NCBI GenBank assembly: GCA_902595795.1
Contig: CACJRK010000002.1
Location: 1 to 64,000, forward strand
Source: an uncultured Pelagibacteraceae bacterium
GTDB lineage: Bacteria > Pseudomonadota > Alphaproteobacteria > Pelagibacterales > Pelagibacteraceae
DNA length: 64,000 nt
Reading direction: 5' to 3'
Each line of letters opens with the position of its first letter. Within the stretch, counting starts at the first letter, position 1. Below, one piece after another: positions 43,839 through 53,729 of the stretch. The position numbers were made by a program, and so were the translations under genes. The notes under the pieces were generated by a model. The model was given only the letters and a program-made list of their open reading frames with translations, had not been told where the DNA came from and searched no databases.

Positions 43839-45027
43839 ATACATCTTGATATCTAACAATATCACTTTCCTTCAAAATTGAGCCAATTTGAGCTTCGACA
43901 ATTTTTACAGGTTTTTTTCCTGAGTTTTGAACTCTATGGATTGCCTCTAACGGAATGAATATATGTTCACCTGGTTTTTTAATTATAATATCTTTGTTAA
44001 GAGTTATTTTAGCATTACCTTGGGTGACTAACCAATGTTCCGCTCGGTGATGGTGTTTTTGTAAACTTAAAATACCTTTTGGTTTTACGTATAGTTCTTT
44101 TATTAAAAACTCTTTTCCTTCAAATAAATTAGTGTATCTGCCCCATGGACGGTAATACACGTTTTTTTTCTTAATATATTTGTTTTTATTTTTATCATAC
44201 ATTTTCAGAATTTCTTTCCAACTACCAAGATCTGACCAAGGTATATCTAGTTTGATAGCGTTAATTTGTTTGGTTTTTTCTAGAATTGCATAATCAAAAG
44301 ATTTAGCAGTAGCTTTTATAAATGAAGCTTTATTTAAATAATATGTATTAGCCTTATATTTTGCCTTATTAACTGCATTTAAACAATTTCTGTAAGTTTT
44401 AGGCTGATATTTTTTAAAGTTATTAATAATGGAATCTTTTCTAAGAAAAAACATTCCTGAATTCCAATAACCTTTTTTCTTTATAATTTGTTTAGCTTTA
44501 GCTTCTTTTGGTTTTTCAATAAATCTAGTTACTTTATTAATATTTCCTTTAATTTTTTTGGTTAAAAAATAACCATATTCGCTAGATGGTGAATTTGGTT
44601 TTATTCCAAATATAAATATATTTTGATCACTTAAGTTCTTTTTGTTTTTATTAATTGCCCTATTAAAAATACTCATCTTTTCAATTAAATGGTCTGCTGT
44701 AAAAAACATTAAAGGTTGATTGTCAGGAATATCTTTAATTAAAGCTGTACTTAATATAGCTGGTGCAGTATTTTTTTTTGCTGGTTCAAGAACAATTTTA
44801 TATTTACTTATTTTGAGTTTTTTAAGATGTTGTTTAACTTGTTTAAGATATTTTTTATTTGTACTTATAACTGGAGCATCAAATATTGATGCTTTTGTTC
44901 TATCAAGTGTTTTACCAAGCAAAGTCCAATTACCAAAATCAATGAACTGTTTAGCTTGATGATTTTTAGAATTTGGCCAAAGTCGAGTTCCAGCACCTCC
45001 ACATAAAATAACTGGACGAATTTTCAT
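43822..45027 (-). CDS. manC: Mannose-1-phosphate guanylyltransferase (ManC/AlgA type)
   Basis: A 401-residue enzyme making GDP-mannose. The N-terminal nucleotidyltransferase has GGAGTRLWPNSK, FTADHLIE, FIEKPKEAKA and the GYWNSGMFF block. The C-terminal cupin (about 300-400) has PWGRYTNLFEG and LQKHHHRAEHWLV, the mannose-6-phosphate-isomerase-type half of bifunctional AlgA proteins. At 401 residues it is shorter than usual bifunctional forms (about 470), mostly through compact loops. It is last of valS-ilvD-manC and shares a base with the ilvD stop. It is probably used for surface polysaccharide. Confidence 0.92.
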   Translation of the reverse strand: MKIRPVILCGGAGTRLWPNSKNHQAKQFIDFGNWTLLGKTLDRTKASIFDAPVISTNKKYLKQVKQHLKKLKISKYKIVLEPAKKNTAPAILSTALIKDIPDNQPLMFFTADHLIEKMSIFNRAINKNKKNLSDQNIFIFGIKPNSPSSEYGYFLTKKIKGNINKVTRFIEKPKEAKAKQIIKKKGYWNSGMFFLRKDSIINNFKKYQPKTYRNCLNAVNKAKYKANTYYLNKASFIKATAKSFDYAILEKTKQINAIKLDIPWSDLGSWKEILKMYDKNKNKYIKKKNVYYRPWGRYTNLFEGKEFLIKELYVKPKGILSLQKHHHRAEHWLVTQGNAKITLNKDIIIKKPGEHIFIPLEAIHRVQNSGKKPVKIVEAQIGSILKESDIVRYQDVYGRVK

Positions 45028-46745
45028 TAAATCTCTGAATAATCCTTAACTTCTTTTTTCTTACCTGGATGTGTTGGTGCACCTAAATATGCTGGTCCAA
45101 CTGTTTGTGCATATTTCCATAAAGTGCCTGATCCAAAATCTGATTTTCTAGCTTTCCATTTTCTTTTTCTTGCAGCTAATTCTTTTTTAGAAAGCCTTAC
45201 ATTGATAGTTCCTTTTCTGGCATCGATATCAATAATATCTCCAGTACGTAAAAGGCCTATAGGACCCCCTAGAGCGGCCTCAGGGCCCACGTGACCAACA
45301 CAAAAGCCTCTTGTAGCCCCAGAGAACCTGCCATCAGTGATAAGAGCTACTTTCTCCCCTTTTCCCTGTCCATAGATTGCACCTGTTGTCGATAACATTT
45401 CTCTCATACCAGGACCACCAACGGGTCCTTCGTATCTAATTATAATTACATCACCATCTTTATACTTTCTGCTTTGAACAGCTTTCATTGCACTTTCTTC
45501 ATTATCAAAGCATCTTGCTTTTCCAGTAAATTGTAATTTTTTAAGTCCAGCAACTTTAACAATTGCACCTTCTGGTGCTAAGTTTCCTTTTAACCCAACA
45601 ACACCACCAGTTGGAGATAATGGATTTTTATAAGATCTCATTACTTTTTGTTTTGGATTAAATTTAATACTTTTTAAATTTTCCTTCATAGTTTTTCCAG
45701 TAACAGTCATGCATTCTCCATGAATATATCCACCTTCATATAAAGTTTTTAATAACATTGGAACACCACCTGCTAACCACATATCTTTTGCAACATATTT
45801 TCCACCTGGTTTTAAATCTGCAAGATAAGGTGTTTTTTTAAAAATTTTAGCAACGTCCATTAAATCAAATTTAATTCCTGCTTCGTTTGCAATAGCAGGT
45901 AAATGTAATCCTGCATTAGTAGATCCACCAGTTGCAGCTACAATCGTTGCAGCATTTTCTAAAGCTTTTCTTGTAACTATATCTCTTGGTTTAATTCCTT
46001 TTTTTAAAAGGTTCATAACCATTTTACCACTCGCTTTCGCGTATTTATCTCTTTCTTCATATGGAGCTGGTGTTCCAGCTGAATAAGGTAAAGCTAATCC
46101 AATAGCTTCAGATACACATGCCATTGTATTTGCTGTAAATTGACCACCACAAGCACCTGCACTTGGACAAGCAACTAATTCTAATTTTCTAAGTTCTGCA
46201 GCTGACATTTGACCAGATGAATGTTTTCCAACAGCTTCAAATACATCTACTACTGTTACATCTTTACCTTTGTATCTACCTGGAAGAATTGAACCACCAT
46301 ATATAAACACACTTGGTACATTTAATCTAACCATTGACATCATCAAACCTGGTAAAGATTTATCACACCCAGCAATCCCTACTAAAGCATCATAACAATG
46401 ACCTCTAACCGTAAGTTCAGCAGAATCAGCAATTACCTCTCTAGAAATCAATGAGGATTTCATTCCTTCGTGACCCATTGCGATACCATCTGTTACAGTG
46501 ATTGTACAAAATTCTCTTGGAGTTCCACCATTAGCTCTAACTCCTTTTTTAACTGATTGAGCTTGTCTCATTAGGGCAATATTACAAGGAGCTGCCTCAT
46601 TCCATGTGGAAACGACACCAACAAATGGTTTTGCTACATCTTTCTCAGTTTCTCCCATGGCATAATAAAAAGATCTATGTGGAGCTCTGTCTGCTCCTAA
46701 TGATGTGTGTCTGCTTGGAAGTTTCTTTTTATTAAATTTAGACAT
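45027..46745 (-). CDS. ilvD: Dihydroxy-acid dehydratase
   Basis: A 572-residue Fe-S dehydratase of valine/isoleucine synthesis. Cluster cysteines are visible in APCNIAL near the N-terminus, GCDKSLPG and [16 protein letters not shown]. The late stretch [22 protein letters not shown] is the family signature. The size is typical of the longer IlvD class. It shares single bases with both valS and manC starts or stops. Confidence 0.96.
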   Translation of the reverse strand: MSKFNKKKLPSRHTSLGADRAPHRSFYYAMGETEKDVAKPFVGVVSTWNEAAPCNIALMRQAQSVKKGVRANGGTPREFCTITVTDGIAMGHEGMKSSLISREVIADSAELTVRGHCYDALVGIAGCDKSLPGLMMSMVRLNVPSVFIYGGSILPGRYKGKDVTVVDVFEAVGKHSSGQMSAAELRKLELVACPSAGACGGQFTANTMACVSEAIGLALPYSAGTPAPYEERDKYAKASGKMVMNLLKKGIKPRDIVTRKALENAATIVAATGGSTNAGLHLPAIANEAGIKFDLMDVAKIFKKTPYLADLKPGGKYVAKDMWLAGGVPMLLKTLYEGGYIHGECMTVTGKTMKENLKSIKFNPKQKVMRSYKNPLSPTGGVVGLKGNLAPEGAIVKVAGLKKLQFTGKARCFDNEESAMKAVQSRKYKDGDVIIIRYEGPVGGPGMREMLSTTGAIYGQGKGEKVALITDGRFSGATRGFCVGHVGPEAALGGPIGLLRTGDIIDIDARKGTINVRLSKKELAARKRKWKARKSDFGSGTLWKYAQTVGPAYLGAPTHPGKKKEVKDYSEI

Positions 46746-49372
46746 TATATACCCTTTATTGTTACTGATATTTTCTCAATATCATTCTTTAAATTATTAT
46801 AATTATTTTTTTCTTGTTCAACAATCTCTTTTGGAGCTCGATCTACAAAACTCTTATTATCCAATCTTTGAGATATTTTATTCATCTCTTGCTCTAATCT
46901 ACTTTGTTTATTTGTTAAATTTTCTTTTATTAATTTTAAATCAACATCTTTATCAAAATAAATCTTAAACAAATCACCAGAAACAACCATTGTGGCAGCT
47001 GGTTTGTCTAAATCATTATCTAATATGGTGTTTATTCTTCCTAGTTTTTTTAGAATAATTTCATTTGTATTAATGAATTTTTTTTGATTTTTATTAATAT
47101 TGCTTATTGATATATCAATAAATGAACCTGGACTCACATTTAGCTCATTTTTAAACGATCTAATCTCTGAAATAATATTAATAATATTCTCAACCTGCTC
47201 AGTGCTACTATCCTTATTTATCTCACCAGATAACCAATTTTTTAGCATCAAATAATCATTACCGTCATTATCAAATTTATTTTTAAGCCAAATTTCTTCT
47301 GTAACAAAAGGAATAAAGGGATGTAGCAAAATCAAAATTTGTTTGAATACAAAAGATGATACTTTTTTAACCTCTGCTTTAGCTTTTTCATCTTCTGAAA
47401 ATAATATTGTTTTAGATAGTTCTAAATACCAATCACAATACGAATGCCATGCAAATTGATAGGCATTTTTAGCAGCCTCATCAAATCTATAATCATTAAG
47501 GTTTTTTTCTATCTTGTTTTTAGTTTCAACAAGTTCTGAATGAATCCATTTATTAATATTTACATTTAAACTAGGAACTTTGTCTATATCTTTAAAATCA
47601 CATTCATTAGTGATTAAAAAATTATTTGCATTCCATAATTTGTTTAAAAAATTTCTATAACCTTTTACTCTATCCTCAGAAAGCTTAACATCTGTACCTG
47701 GTGATGCCATTGATAACAAAGTAAATCTAAGAGCATCTGCACTATATTTTTCAATTAAATCTAAAGGATCAATTACATTTCCTTTCGATTTAGACATTTT
47801 TTGTCCCTTCTCGTCTCTAACCAATGCGTGAACATAAATATCTTTAAATGGTTCTTTATTTAAAAACTCTGTACCAAACATAATCATTCTAGCTACCCAA
47901 AAAAATATAATATCAAAACCTGTAACCAATACTGATGTTGGATAAAATTTATCTACATAATTTTTATCATCAGGCCAACCCAATGTTGCAAAGGGCCATA
48001 AGCCAGACGAAAACCAAGTATCTAAAACATCCGGATCACGATTTAATTCAACATCTTTACCATAATGGTTTTTAGCTTGTTGCTTTGCATCATCTTCATT
48101 TTCTGCAACAAAAATTTTTTCATCAGGACCATACCAAGCAGGTATTTGATGGCCCCACCAAAGCTGTCTTGAAATACACCAAGGCTCTATATTGTTCATC
48201 CACTGGAAATAAGTTTTTGACCAATTCTCAGGAAAGAAATTTGTTTTTTTTGAGTTAACAACTTCTTTAGCTTTGACTGATAATTTACCAGCATCAGCAA
48301 ACCATTGTTCTGTTAAAAAAGGTTCTATTATTGAATTAGATCTATCTCCATAAGGAACTTTGTTTTTAATATTTTCTTCTTTTACAAAAAATTCTTTTTC
48401 TTTAAGTTCTTTTAAAATTCTTTTTCTAGCTTCAAACCTATCAAGACCTACATAATTTTCTGGAGCGTTTTCATTTATTTTACCGGCTTCAGTGAAAATA
48501 TTAATTATTTCAAGATTATTTCTTTGACCAACATCATAGTCATTGAAATCATGTGCAGGAGTTATTTTTAATGCTCCTGTTCCTTGCTCAGGATCTGCGT
48601 AATCATCTTCAATTATTTTTATTTTTCTTTCAACAATTGGAATAGTAACTGTTTTTCCAACAAAGGATTTAAATCTTTGGTCTTTTGGATTAACTGCTAT
48701 TGCTGTGTCACCGAGCATTGTTTCGGGTCTTGTGGTTGCAATTGTTATAAATTCATCTGTTCCATCTATAGGATATCTTATGTAATAAATTTTAGAGTTT
48801 ACCTCTCTTTGATCAACTTCAAGATCTGAAATTGCAGTTTTTAAAACGGTATCCCAATTAACTAATTTCTTGTCTTTGTAGATCAAACCTTTGTTATAAA
48901 GATCTACAAAAACCTTAATTACTGACTTAGATAAGTTCTCATCCATTGTGAAAGCATTTCTTGACCAATCACAAGAACAACCTAGTTTTTTCAATTGATT
49001 AATTATTATGTCCCCGTATTGATCTTTCCATTCCCAAACTTTTTCAATGAATTTTTCTCTTCCGATTTCGTTTTTATCTATTTTTTCAGAGCTTAGTTTT
49101 TTTTCTACTAAGGCTTGAGTAGCTATTCCGGCGTGATCTGTACCTGGTTGCCATAAAGTTTCAAAATTATTCATTCTATGATAACGAACTAATAAATCTT
49201 GAATAGAATTATTAAGAGCATGACCCATATGCAAACTACCTGTTACGTTTGGCGGGGGTATTACAATTGAGAATTTTTTTGAATTTTCTTTAGGTTTAAA
49301 AAGTCCATTTTTTTCCCAATAAGAATAAATCCTATTTTCAACATCAGAATGTATATATTTATCGCTACTCAT
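46745..49372 (-). CDS. valS: Valyl-tRNA synthetase
   Basis: An 875-residue class I synthetase. The HIGH motif is HMGH in [15 protein letters not shown], and [12 protein letters not shown] is the second signature. The editing domain includes [15 protein letters not shown], and the C-terminus (about 810-875) is a predicted coiled coil, as usual for ValRS. It begins the valS-ilvD-manC operon, 124 bases from tRNA-Cys on the other strand. Confidence 0.97.
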   Translation of the reverse strand: MSSDKYIHSDVENRIYSYWEKNGLFKPKENSKKFSIVIPPPNVTGSLHMGHALNNSIQDLLVRYHRMNNFETLWQPGTDHAGIATQALVEKKLSSEKIDKNEIGREKFIEKVWEWKDQYGDIIINQLKKLGCSCDWSRNAFTMDENLSKSVIKVFVDLYNKGLIYKDKKLVNWDTVLKTAISDLEVDQREVNSKIYYIRYPIDGTDEFITIATTRPETMLGDTAIAVNPKDQRFKSFVGKTVTIPIVERKIKIIEDDYADPEQGTGALKITPAHDFNDYDVGQRNNLEIINIFTEAGKINENAPENYVGLDRFEARKRILKELKEKEFFVKEENIKNKVPYGDRSNSIIEPFLTEQWFADAGKLSVKAKEVVNSKKTNFFPENWSKTYFQWMNNIEPWCISRQLWWGHQIPAWYGPDEKIFVAENEDDAKQQAKNHYGKDVELNRDPDVLDTWFSSGLWPFATLGWPDDKNYVDKFYPTSVLVTGFDIIFFWVARMIMFGTEFLNKEPFKDIYVHALVRDEKGQKMSKSKGNVIDPLDLIEKYSADALRFTLLSMASPGTDVKLSEDRVKGYRNFLNKLWNANNFLITNECDFKDIDKVPSLNVNINKWIHSELVETKNKIEKNLNDYRFDEAAKNAYQFAWHSYCDWYLELSKTILFSEDEKAKAEVKKVSSFVFKQILILLHPFIPFVTEEIWLKNKFDNDGNDYLMLKNWLSGEINKDSSTEQVENIINIISEIRSFKNELNVSPGSFIDISISNINKNQKKFINTNEIILKKLGRINTILDNDLDKPAATMVVSGDLFKIYFDKDVDLKLIKENLTNKQSRLEQEMNKISQRLDNKSFVDRAPKEIVEQEKNNYNNLKNDIEKISVTIKGI

Positions 49373-49496
49373 TGATGTTAAAGTTTATAATTTAATAATC
49401 TAAATTAACAATCATCAATTTGGTTCGTTATTTAATAGACTAATAGAAAATATTTAATATAAAAAGGCATCTGTAGCTATTAGCTAAAAATAAGAT

Positions 49497-49570
49497 GGCA
49501 ACGTGGCGGAATGGTTACGCAGAGGATTGCAAATCCTTGTATCCCGGTTCGATTCCGGGCGTTGCCTCCA
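49497..49570 (+). tRNA. tRNA-Cys (anticodon GCA), CCA encoded
   Basis: A 74-base cloverleaf with acceptor GGCAACG/CGTTGCC, discriminator T as expected for tRNA-Cys, and CCA. The anticodon region GGATTGCAAATCC reads GCA, and the T-arm is GGTTCGATTCC. A TATAAA at 49458-49463 is a possible -10. It is followed by tRNA-Asn after 49 bases. Confidence 0.96.
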
Positions 49571-49619
49571 AAAAAATCTTGTTTTAGTTATAAAAAAAAG
49601 TATGTTGGCTTTTTTACAT

Positions 49620-49695
49620 TCCTCGGTAGCTCAGTTGGTAGAGCAGTTGACTGTTAATCAATTGGTCGCAGGTTCGAGTCCTGCCCGAGGAGCCA
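49620..49695 (+). tRNA. tRNA-Asn (anticodon GTT), CCA encoded
   Basis: A 76-base cloverleaf with acceptor TCCTCGG/CCGAGGA, discriminator G and CCA. The anticodon arm TTGA-CTGTTAA-TCAA reads GTT, and the T-arm is GGTTCGAGTCC. It probably shares a transcript with tRNA-Cys. Confidence 0.97.
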
Positions 49696-49761
49696 AAAAA
49701 TAAAATACAGAAATTAAAACTTCTCTTAAATACAATTATTGGGTCTTAATTAAAAATTTAA

Positions 49762-50133
49762 TTAAACTGCTTTTGAAATTCCTGATCCTGAAATTTGTAA
49801 AGATTTATTAAATTTTAATTTTTGGTCAGCATTAAGCTCTGAATATACTTTAACTAAAAAATTATAGTTAATATTCAAATGACCTTCTTGTGATTTTTCT
49901 AAATTTACCAAATATTCTGAAAAATCTTCAAAAAAATAATTAATCGGTACTTTTAAATAATTAGCTAGTTGAAGTAGTCTAATTGAACTTACTCCATTAG
50001 TACCTTTTTCGTATTTTTGAATTTGTTGGAATGTCACATTTATTGCTTTTGCTACTTTAGTTTGTGTTAAACCTAAAGCTAACCTTCTTAGCTTAAGCTT
50101 GCTGCCTAAGTGTTTGTTGAAATTATCTTCCAT
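49762..50133 (-). CDS. XRE-family helix-turn-helix regulator
   Basis: A 123-residue DNA-binding protein. The Cro/CI-type helix-turn-helix spans about residues 10-66: LKLRRLALGLTQTKVAKAI, then FQQIQKYEKGTNGVSSIRLLQLANYL and the VPINYFFEDF end typical of alphaproteobacterial XRE proteins. The C-terminal half (67-123) has no known sensor domain. Its ATG is embedded in an inverted repeat (50132-50149) that may be its own operator or an RNA hairpin around the ribosome-binding site. It lies 188 bases after the amino-acid transporter genes; direct control of them is conceivable but unproven. Confidence 0.87.
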   Translation of the reverse strand: MEDNFNKHLGSKLKLRRLALGLTQTKVAKAINVTFQQIQKYEKGTNGVSSIRLLQLANYLKVPINYFFEDFSEYLVNLEKSQEGHLNINYNFLVKVYSELNADQKLKFNKSLQISGSGISKAV

Positions 50134-50149
50134 TAAGACCCCTCTTAAT
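50132..50149. promoter_or_regulatory. Inverted repeat over the XRE gene start
   Basis: ATTAAGA-CCCC-TCTTAAT, arms of 7 bases around four. On the transcript the loop is GGGG of the AGAGGGG ribosome-binding site, and the second arm runs into the ATG. It could act as an operator for autorepression or as a hairpin limiting translation. Confidence 0.4.
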
Positions 50150-50321
50150 TAAATTATAAAAGACCATTGAACAAATTTATTAATGTTACTGCAATAAAAA
50201 AATTTATTTATTTTTATTAAAAATTTAAAATAATCAAAATACTGTCAAGCATTAGTTGAATGTAAAACAAACATATTTAATTTGTTATAATCTTACATTT
50301 CGCCTTAAAAAGTATATACTT

Positions 50322-51056
50322 TTATAATATTTGACTTAAAAATAGCTTAGTTCTGTCACTCTTAGGGTTAGCAAAAAACTCTTTAGTATTAGCTTTTTCT
50401 ACAATCATTCCTTCGTCCATAAATATCATTTCATCTGCCACTTCTTTAGCAAATCCCATTTCATGGGTAACAACTATCATTGTCATACCTTGGTTAGCTA
50501 AATTTACCATTACATCTAACACTTCCTTAATCATCTCAGGATCGAGAGCTGAAGTTGGTTCGTCGAATAGCATTATTTTTGGTTCCATACAAAGTGCTCT
50601 TGCTATAGCTACTCTTTGTTGTTGACCACCTGATAACTGACCAGGATATTTTTGTGCCTGATCAAGAATTTGAACTCTCTCTAAATGTTTTAAAGCCAAC
50701 TCTTCGGCTTCTTTTTTAGGCATTTTTTTTACCCAAATTGGAGCAAGTGTGCAATTATCAACAATCGATAAATGTGGAAATAAATTAAATTGCTGAAATA
50801 CCATTCCTACTTCAGCTCTTATTTGTTCAATATTTTTTGTATCTTCCGTTAAAGTGTTTCCATCAACAATAATATCACCTTCCTGATGTTCCTCTAATCT
50901 GTTTATACATCTGATTAAAGTCGATTTACCAGACCCTGATGGACCACAAACAACAATTTTTTCTTTTGGTTTAACTTCTAAATTTATATCTTTTAAAACT
51001 TGGAAATCTCCAAACCATTTATTTACATTTTTTATTTCAATAATGCTGTCAGACAT
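50322..51056 (-). CDS. aapP: General amino-acid ABC transporter ATPase (AapP/YhdZ type)
   Basis: A 244-residue polar-amino-acid ABC ATPase. Walker [11 protein letters not shown]-loop [12 protein letters not shown], signature LSGGQQQRV, Walker [14 protein letters not shown] and switch VVTHEMGFA are all present. It belongs to the cluster binding protein - two permeases - ATPase, the arrangement of AapJQMP and YhdWXYZ. It is 3 bases after the second permease. YhdZ is an equivalent name. Confidence 0.93.
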   Translation of the reverse strand: MSDSIIEIKNVNKWFGDFQVLKDINLEVKPKEKIVVCGPSGSGKSTLIRCINRLEEHQEGDIIVDGNTLTEDTKNIEQIRAEVGMVFQQFNLFPHLSIVDNCTLAPIWVKKMPKKEAEELALKHLERVQILDQAQKYPGQLSGGQQQRVAIARALCMEPKIMLFDEPTSALDPEMIKEVLDVMVNLANQGMTMIVVTHEMGFAKEVADEMIFMDEGMIVEKANTKEFFANPKSDRTKLFLSQIL

Positions 51057-51059
51057 AGT

Positions 51060-52502
51060 TTATCGCTCTGTTTTATATTTCTGTTCTAGATTATAGCTAT
51101 ACTTACTCATTGCATAACAAATAATCCAGAAAATTATTGCAGCAAATACGTAGCCTTCCATTGCAAAACCTAACCACTCTGGATTAGTTTTTGCCAAATT
51201 TAACATCCCTACTATCTCAAGCAGACCAACTACAAATATTAAAGGTGTATCTTTAACTAAAGCTAAAAATGTATTGGCAATTCCTGGAATTACCAATTTT
51301 AAAGCTTGGGGAAGAATTACAAAAATATGCATTTTCCAATAACCCATTCCAAGTGATTTTGCGGCCTCATATTGGCCACGTGGTAACGCTTGTAAGCCTC
51401 CTCTAATTACTTCAGCAACATAAGCAGCTTCAAATAAAGAAATAGCTATTATACATCTTACCAATTTATCTATAAAAAAATCTGCTGGTAAAAACATTGG
51501 AAACATTACAGCAGACATAAATAAAACTGTAATTAATGGAACCCCTCTCCAGAACTCAATAAATCCTATTGATATATATCTAATTAAAGGAAAATCAGAT
51601 CTTCTGCCTAATGCAAATGCCATTCCAATAGGAAAACAAAATATTAAACAGAAAAATGAAATTATAAATGTAAGAGATAAACCACCCCAAGCACCTGTTT
51701 CAACCCAATTCAATCCATCAAGTTTACCTAGTTCAATTAATTCTTCATAAAAGATGAAATATTTTAAAGCAATATAAAGAGTAATTGGCACAAATATAAA
51801 ATAATAAAATTTAAATCTACTTGGAATAAAGAAGCCAACAATTATTGAAATTACTGCCGCAATAATCCCATATGAAAAATCAAAAAATACAGGACCACCT
51901 GATATAAAAAAGAAGATAAATAAAAATGCTATAAATGGATAAATTACAACATAATATAAAGTTAAATATTTTTTAAATTTCTCAGTCGCAAAATATCCAA
52001 CAGAACCAAGTAATGCTAATGCCACAAAAGAAAGGTTTATTCTCCATTGCTCAGCATTAGGATACATGCCATACATAAATCTTCTCATCCAAACTTTAAT
52101 ATAAGTCCAACAAGCTCCAGATCCAGAACATATATCTTTACTATCTCCAGCAAAACTAGCATCTATTACAAACCAGCTAAGTATTGGTGGTGTTGACTTT
52201 ATTATCACAAAAATGATGAACAAAGATAAGATAGCATTAAAATTATTTGTGTTTATGTGTTTATTAATGAGATCTAAATTTTTTATTCCACTGAATTCAA
52301 TTCTTATAAAGTAAAGTCCTATAAATCCTAAAATTAAAGGTAATAAGAAACTTATAAAGCTAGGTAAGAAACTTGTTAAATTTATTCTAAAAAATGAGTT
52401 TAAAAAAACATCAATCACACTGATAAAAAATAAAAAAGAACCAGTATACAAAAAAGTACTTAAATTTGATTTATCAGGTTTTAAAAAATTAATTTTAGAC
52501 AT
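51060..52502 (-). CDS. aapM: General amino-acid ABC transporter permease, second subunit (AapM/YhdY type), long N-terminus
   Basis: A 480-residue permease. The C-terminal 200 residues carry the HisM-type core, with the EAA-like loop EVIRGGLQALPRGQYEAAKSLGM and FIEFWRGVPLITVLFM. AapM and YhdY proteins are about 370-385 residues, so this one has roughly 100 extra at the N-terminus with three additional hydrophobic helices before the usual start. The ATG shares one base with the stop of the first permease, so the extension is not a mis-chosen start caused by a gap. Confidence 0.9.
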   Translation of the reverse strand: MSKINFLKPDKSNLSTFLYTGSFLFFISVIDVFLNSFFRINLTSFLPSFISFLLPLILGFIGLYFIRIEFSGIKNLDLINKHINTNNFNAILSLFIIFVIIKSTPPILSWFVIDASFAGDSKDICSGSGACWTYIKVWMRRFMYGMYPNAEQWRINLSFVALALLGSVGYFATEKFKKYLTLYYVVIYPFIAFLFIFFFISGGPVFFDFSYGIIAAVISIIVGFFIPSRFKFYYFIFVPITLYIALKYFIFYEELIELGKLDGLNWVETGAWGGLSLTFIISFFCLIFCFPIGMAFALGRRSDFPLIRYISIGFIEFWRGVPLITVLFMSAVMFPMFLPADFFIDKLVRCIIAISLFEAAYVAEVIRGGLQALPRGQYEAAKSLGMGYWKMHIFVILPQALKLVIPGIANTFLALVKDTPLIFVVGLLEIVGMLNLAKTNPEWLGFAMEGYVFAAIIFWIICYAMSKYSYNLEQKYKTER

Positions 52503-53653
52503 TATTTTTCCTGAATTGCTATTTTTTTATTGTACCAATTCATCAAAATTGAAATTGAAATACTTAAAGTTAGATAAGTAAACATTGTAATAGAAACTAT
52601 TTCAATTGCTTTACCTGTTTGCATTAAAGCTGTTCCAGCAAAAACTAAAACTAAATCGGGATAAGCTATTGCTGCAGCCAACGAAGAATTTTTAGTAAGA
52701 TTTAAATACTGGTTAGTTGTTGGTGGAATTATTATTCTAAGTGCTTGTGGCATAACAACTAATTTCAAAACTTGATTAGGATTAAGACCAATTGATGCAG
52801 CTGCCTCTTTTTGACCTTTACCAACACCTTGAATACCTGCTCTAACACATTCAGCTATAAAAGTTGCAGTATATAAGGACAGAGATAATGCTAAAGCTAT
52901 TAATTCTGGAGGTAAACTTACACCGCCTTCATAAATAAATGAGGTTGTTGCTAACTGTTTTAAAACAGGAACCTCAAATGATAATCTTACACCACCAATT
53001 AAAAAACTTAAAAGAGGTAAAATTAAAATTAAACCTATTGATATTAACAAAACTGGTGTTTGTTTACCTTGATTTTCTTGAACTTTTTTTGCGTAAGTTC
53101 GAATTACTATTATTGCTATAACTGCTGCGACTACTGAATAAAAGAAAATATTATAATTTTGCCAAATAAAAGCAGGTACATATAAACCTTTTATTGTTAA
53201 ATAAGAAACTCCAAACATTGGCTCAGCATCTTGTGGAAGTGGTAAAGCTCTAAGAGCAGCAAAATACCAAAAAAATATTTGCAAAAGTAATGGTATATTT
53301 CTAAAAAATTCTACATAAAAAGCTGCAAATTTATTTATCAAATAATTTGGAGATAATCTTGCTATGCCTACAATTACACCAAGTATAGTTGCAATAACAA
53401 TTCCTATAACTGAAACAAGTATAGTGTTTAATAAACCAACTAAATATGCTCTAAAATAAGAGTGAGATCCGTCATACTCTATTAAAGAAAACTGAACATC
53501 AAATGAAGATTCTTGTGATAAGAATCCATACCCAAAATCAATACCTCTATTCTCCATATTGACTTGTGCGTTATAAGTAAAAAAACCAAAAACAAGAACA
53601 ACAGCTAAAACTGTTATTAATTGTGGACCTATATCTTTAAGTTTAAAATTCAC
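52502..53653 (-). CDS. aapQ: General amino-acid ABC transporter permease, first subunit (AapQ/YhdX type)
   Basis: A 383-residue inner-membrane permease with eight or so helices. The NTILVSVIGIVIATILGVIVGIARLS start of the HisM domain, FVEFFRNIPLLLQIFFWYF, and the coupling loop AECVRAGIQGVGKGQKEAAASIGL are typical. The length equals AapQ. It is separated from the binding-protein gene by 76 bases that hold a strong hairpin terminator, which should lower its expression relative to that gene. Confidence 0.93.
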   Translation of the reverse strand: MNFKLKDIGPQLITVLAVVLVFGFFTYNAQVNMENRGIDFGYGFLSQESSFDVQFSLIEYDGSHSYFRAYLVGLLNTILVSVIGIVIATILGVIVGIARLSPNYLINKFAAFYVEFFRNIPLLLQIFFWYFAALRALPLPQDAEPMFGVSYLTIKGLYVPAFIWQNYNIFFYSVVAAVIAIIVIRTYAKKVQENQGKQTPVLLISIGLILILPLLSFLIGGVRLSFEVPVLKQLATTSFIYEGGVSLPPELIALALSLSLYTATFIAECVRAGIQGVGKGQKEAAASIGLNPNQVLKLVVMPQALRIIIPPTTNQYLNLTKNSSLAAAIAYPDLVLVFAGTALMQTGKAIEIVSITMFTYLTLSISISILMNWYNKKIAIQEK

Positions 53654-53680
53654 AGCGTGGTCAATATATGAGTTTATAAA

Positions 53681-53710
53681 AAAAAGGGCTAGAAAAATCT
53701 AGCCCTTTTT
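53681..53710 (-). terminator. Intrinsic terminator/attenuator between binding protein and permease genes
   Basis: On the minus strand AGGGCTAGA pairs perfectly with TCTAGCCCT around a four-base loop, flanked by A-run and T-run that extend the stem. A tract of eight T follows, the textbook intrinsic terminator. It lies 20 bases after the aapJ stop and 27 before the aapQ start, so it probably lets only part of the transcription pass. Confidence 0.8.
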
Positions 53711-53729
53711 AATTAATTGATAACTATAA

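Noticed and set aside
49503..49703. A 66-codon frame spanning tRNA-Cys and tRNA-Asn
   Set aside because: It is an artefact of reading through two tRNA genes with clear cloverleafs.
49738..49762. TTAATTAAA-AA-TTTAATTAA repeat after the XRE gene, considered as a terminator
   Set aside because: The stem is made only of A and T and there is no supporting T-run, so it would be too weak.
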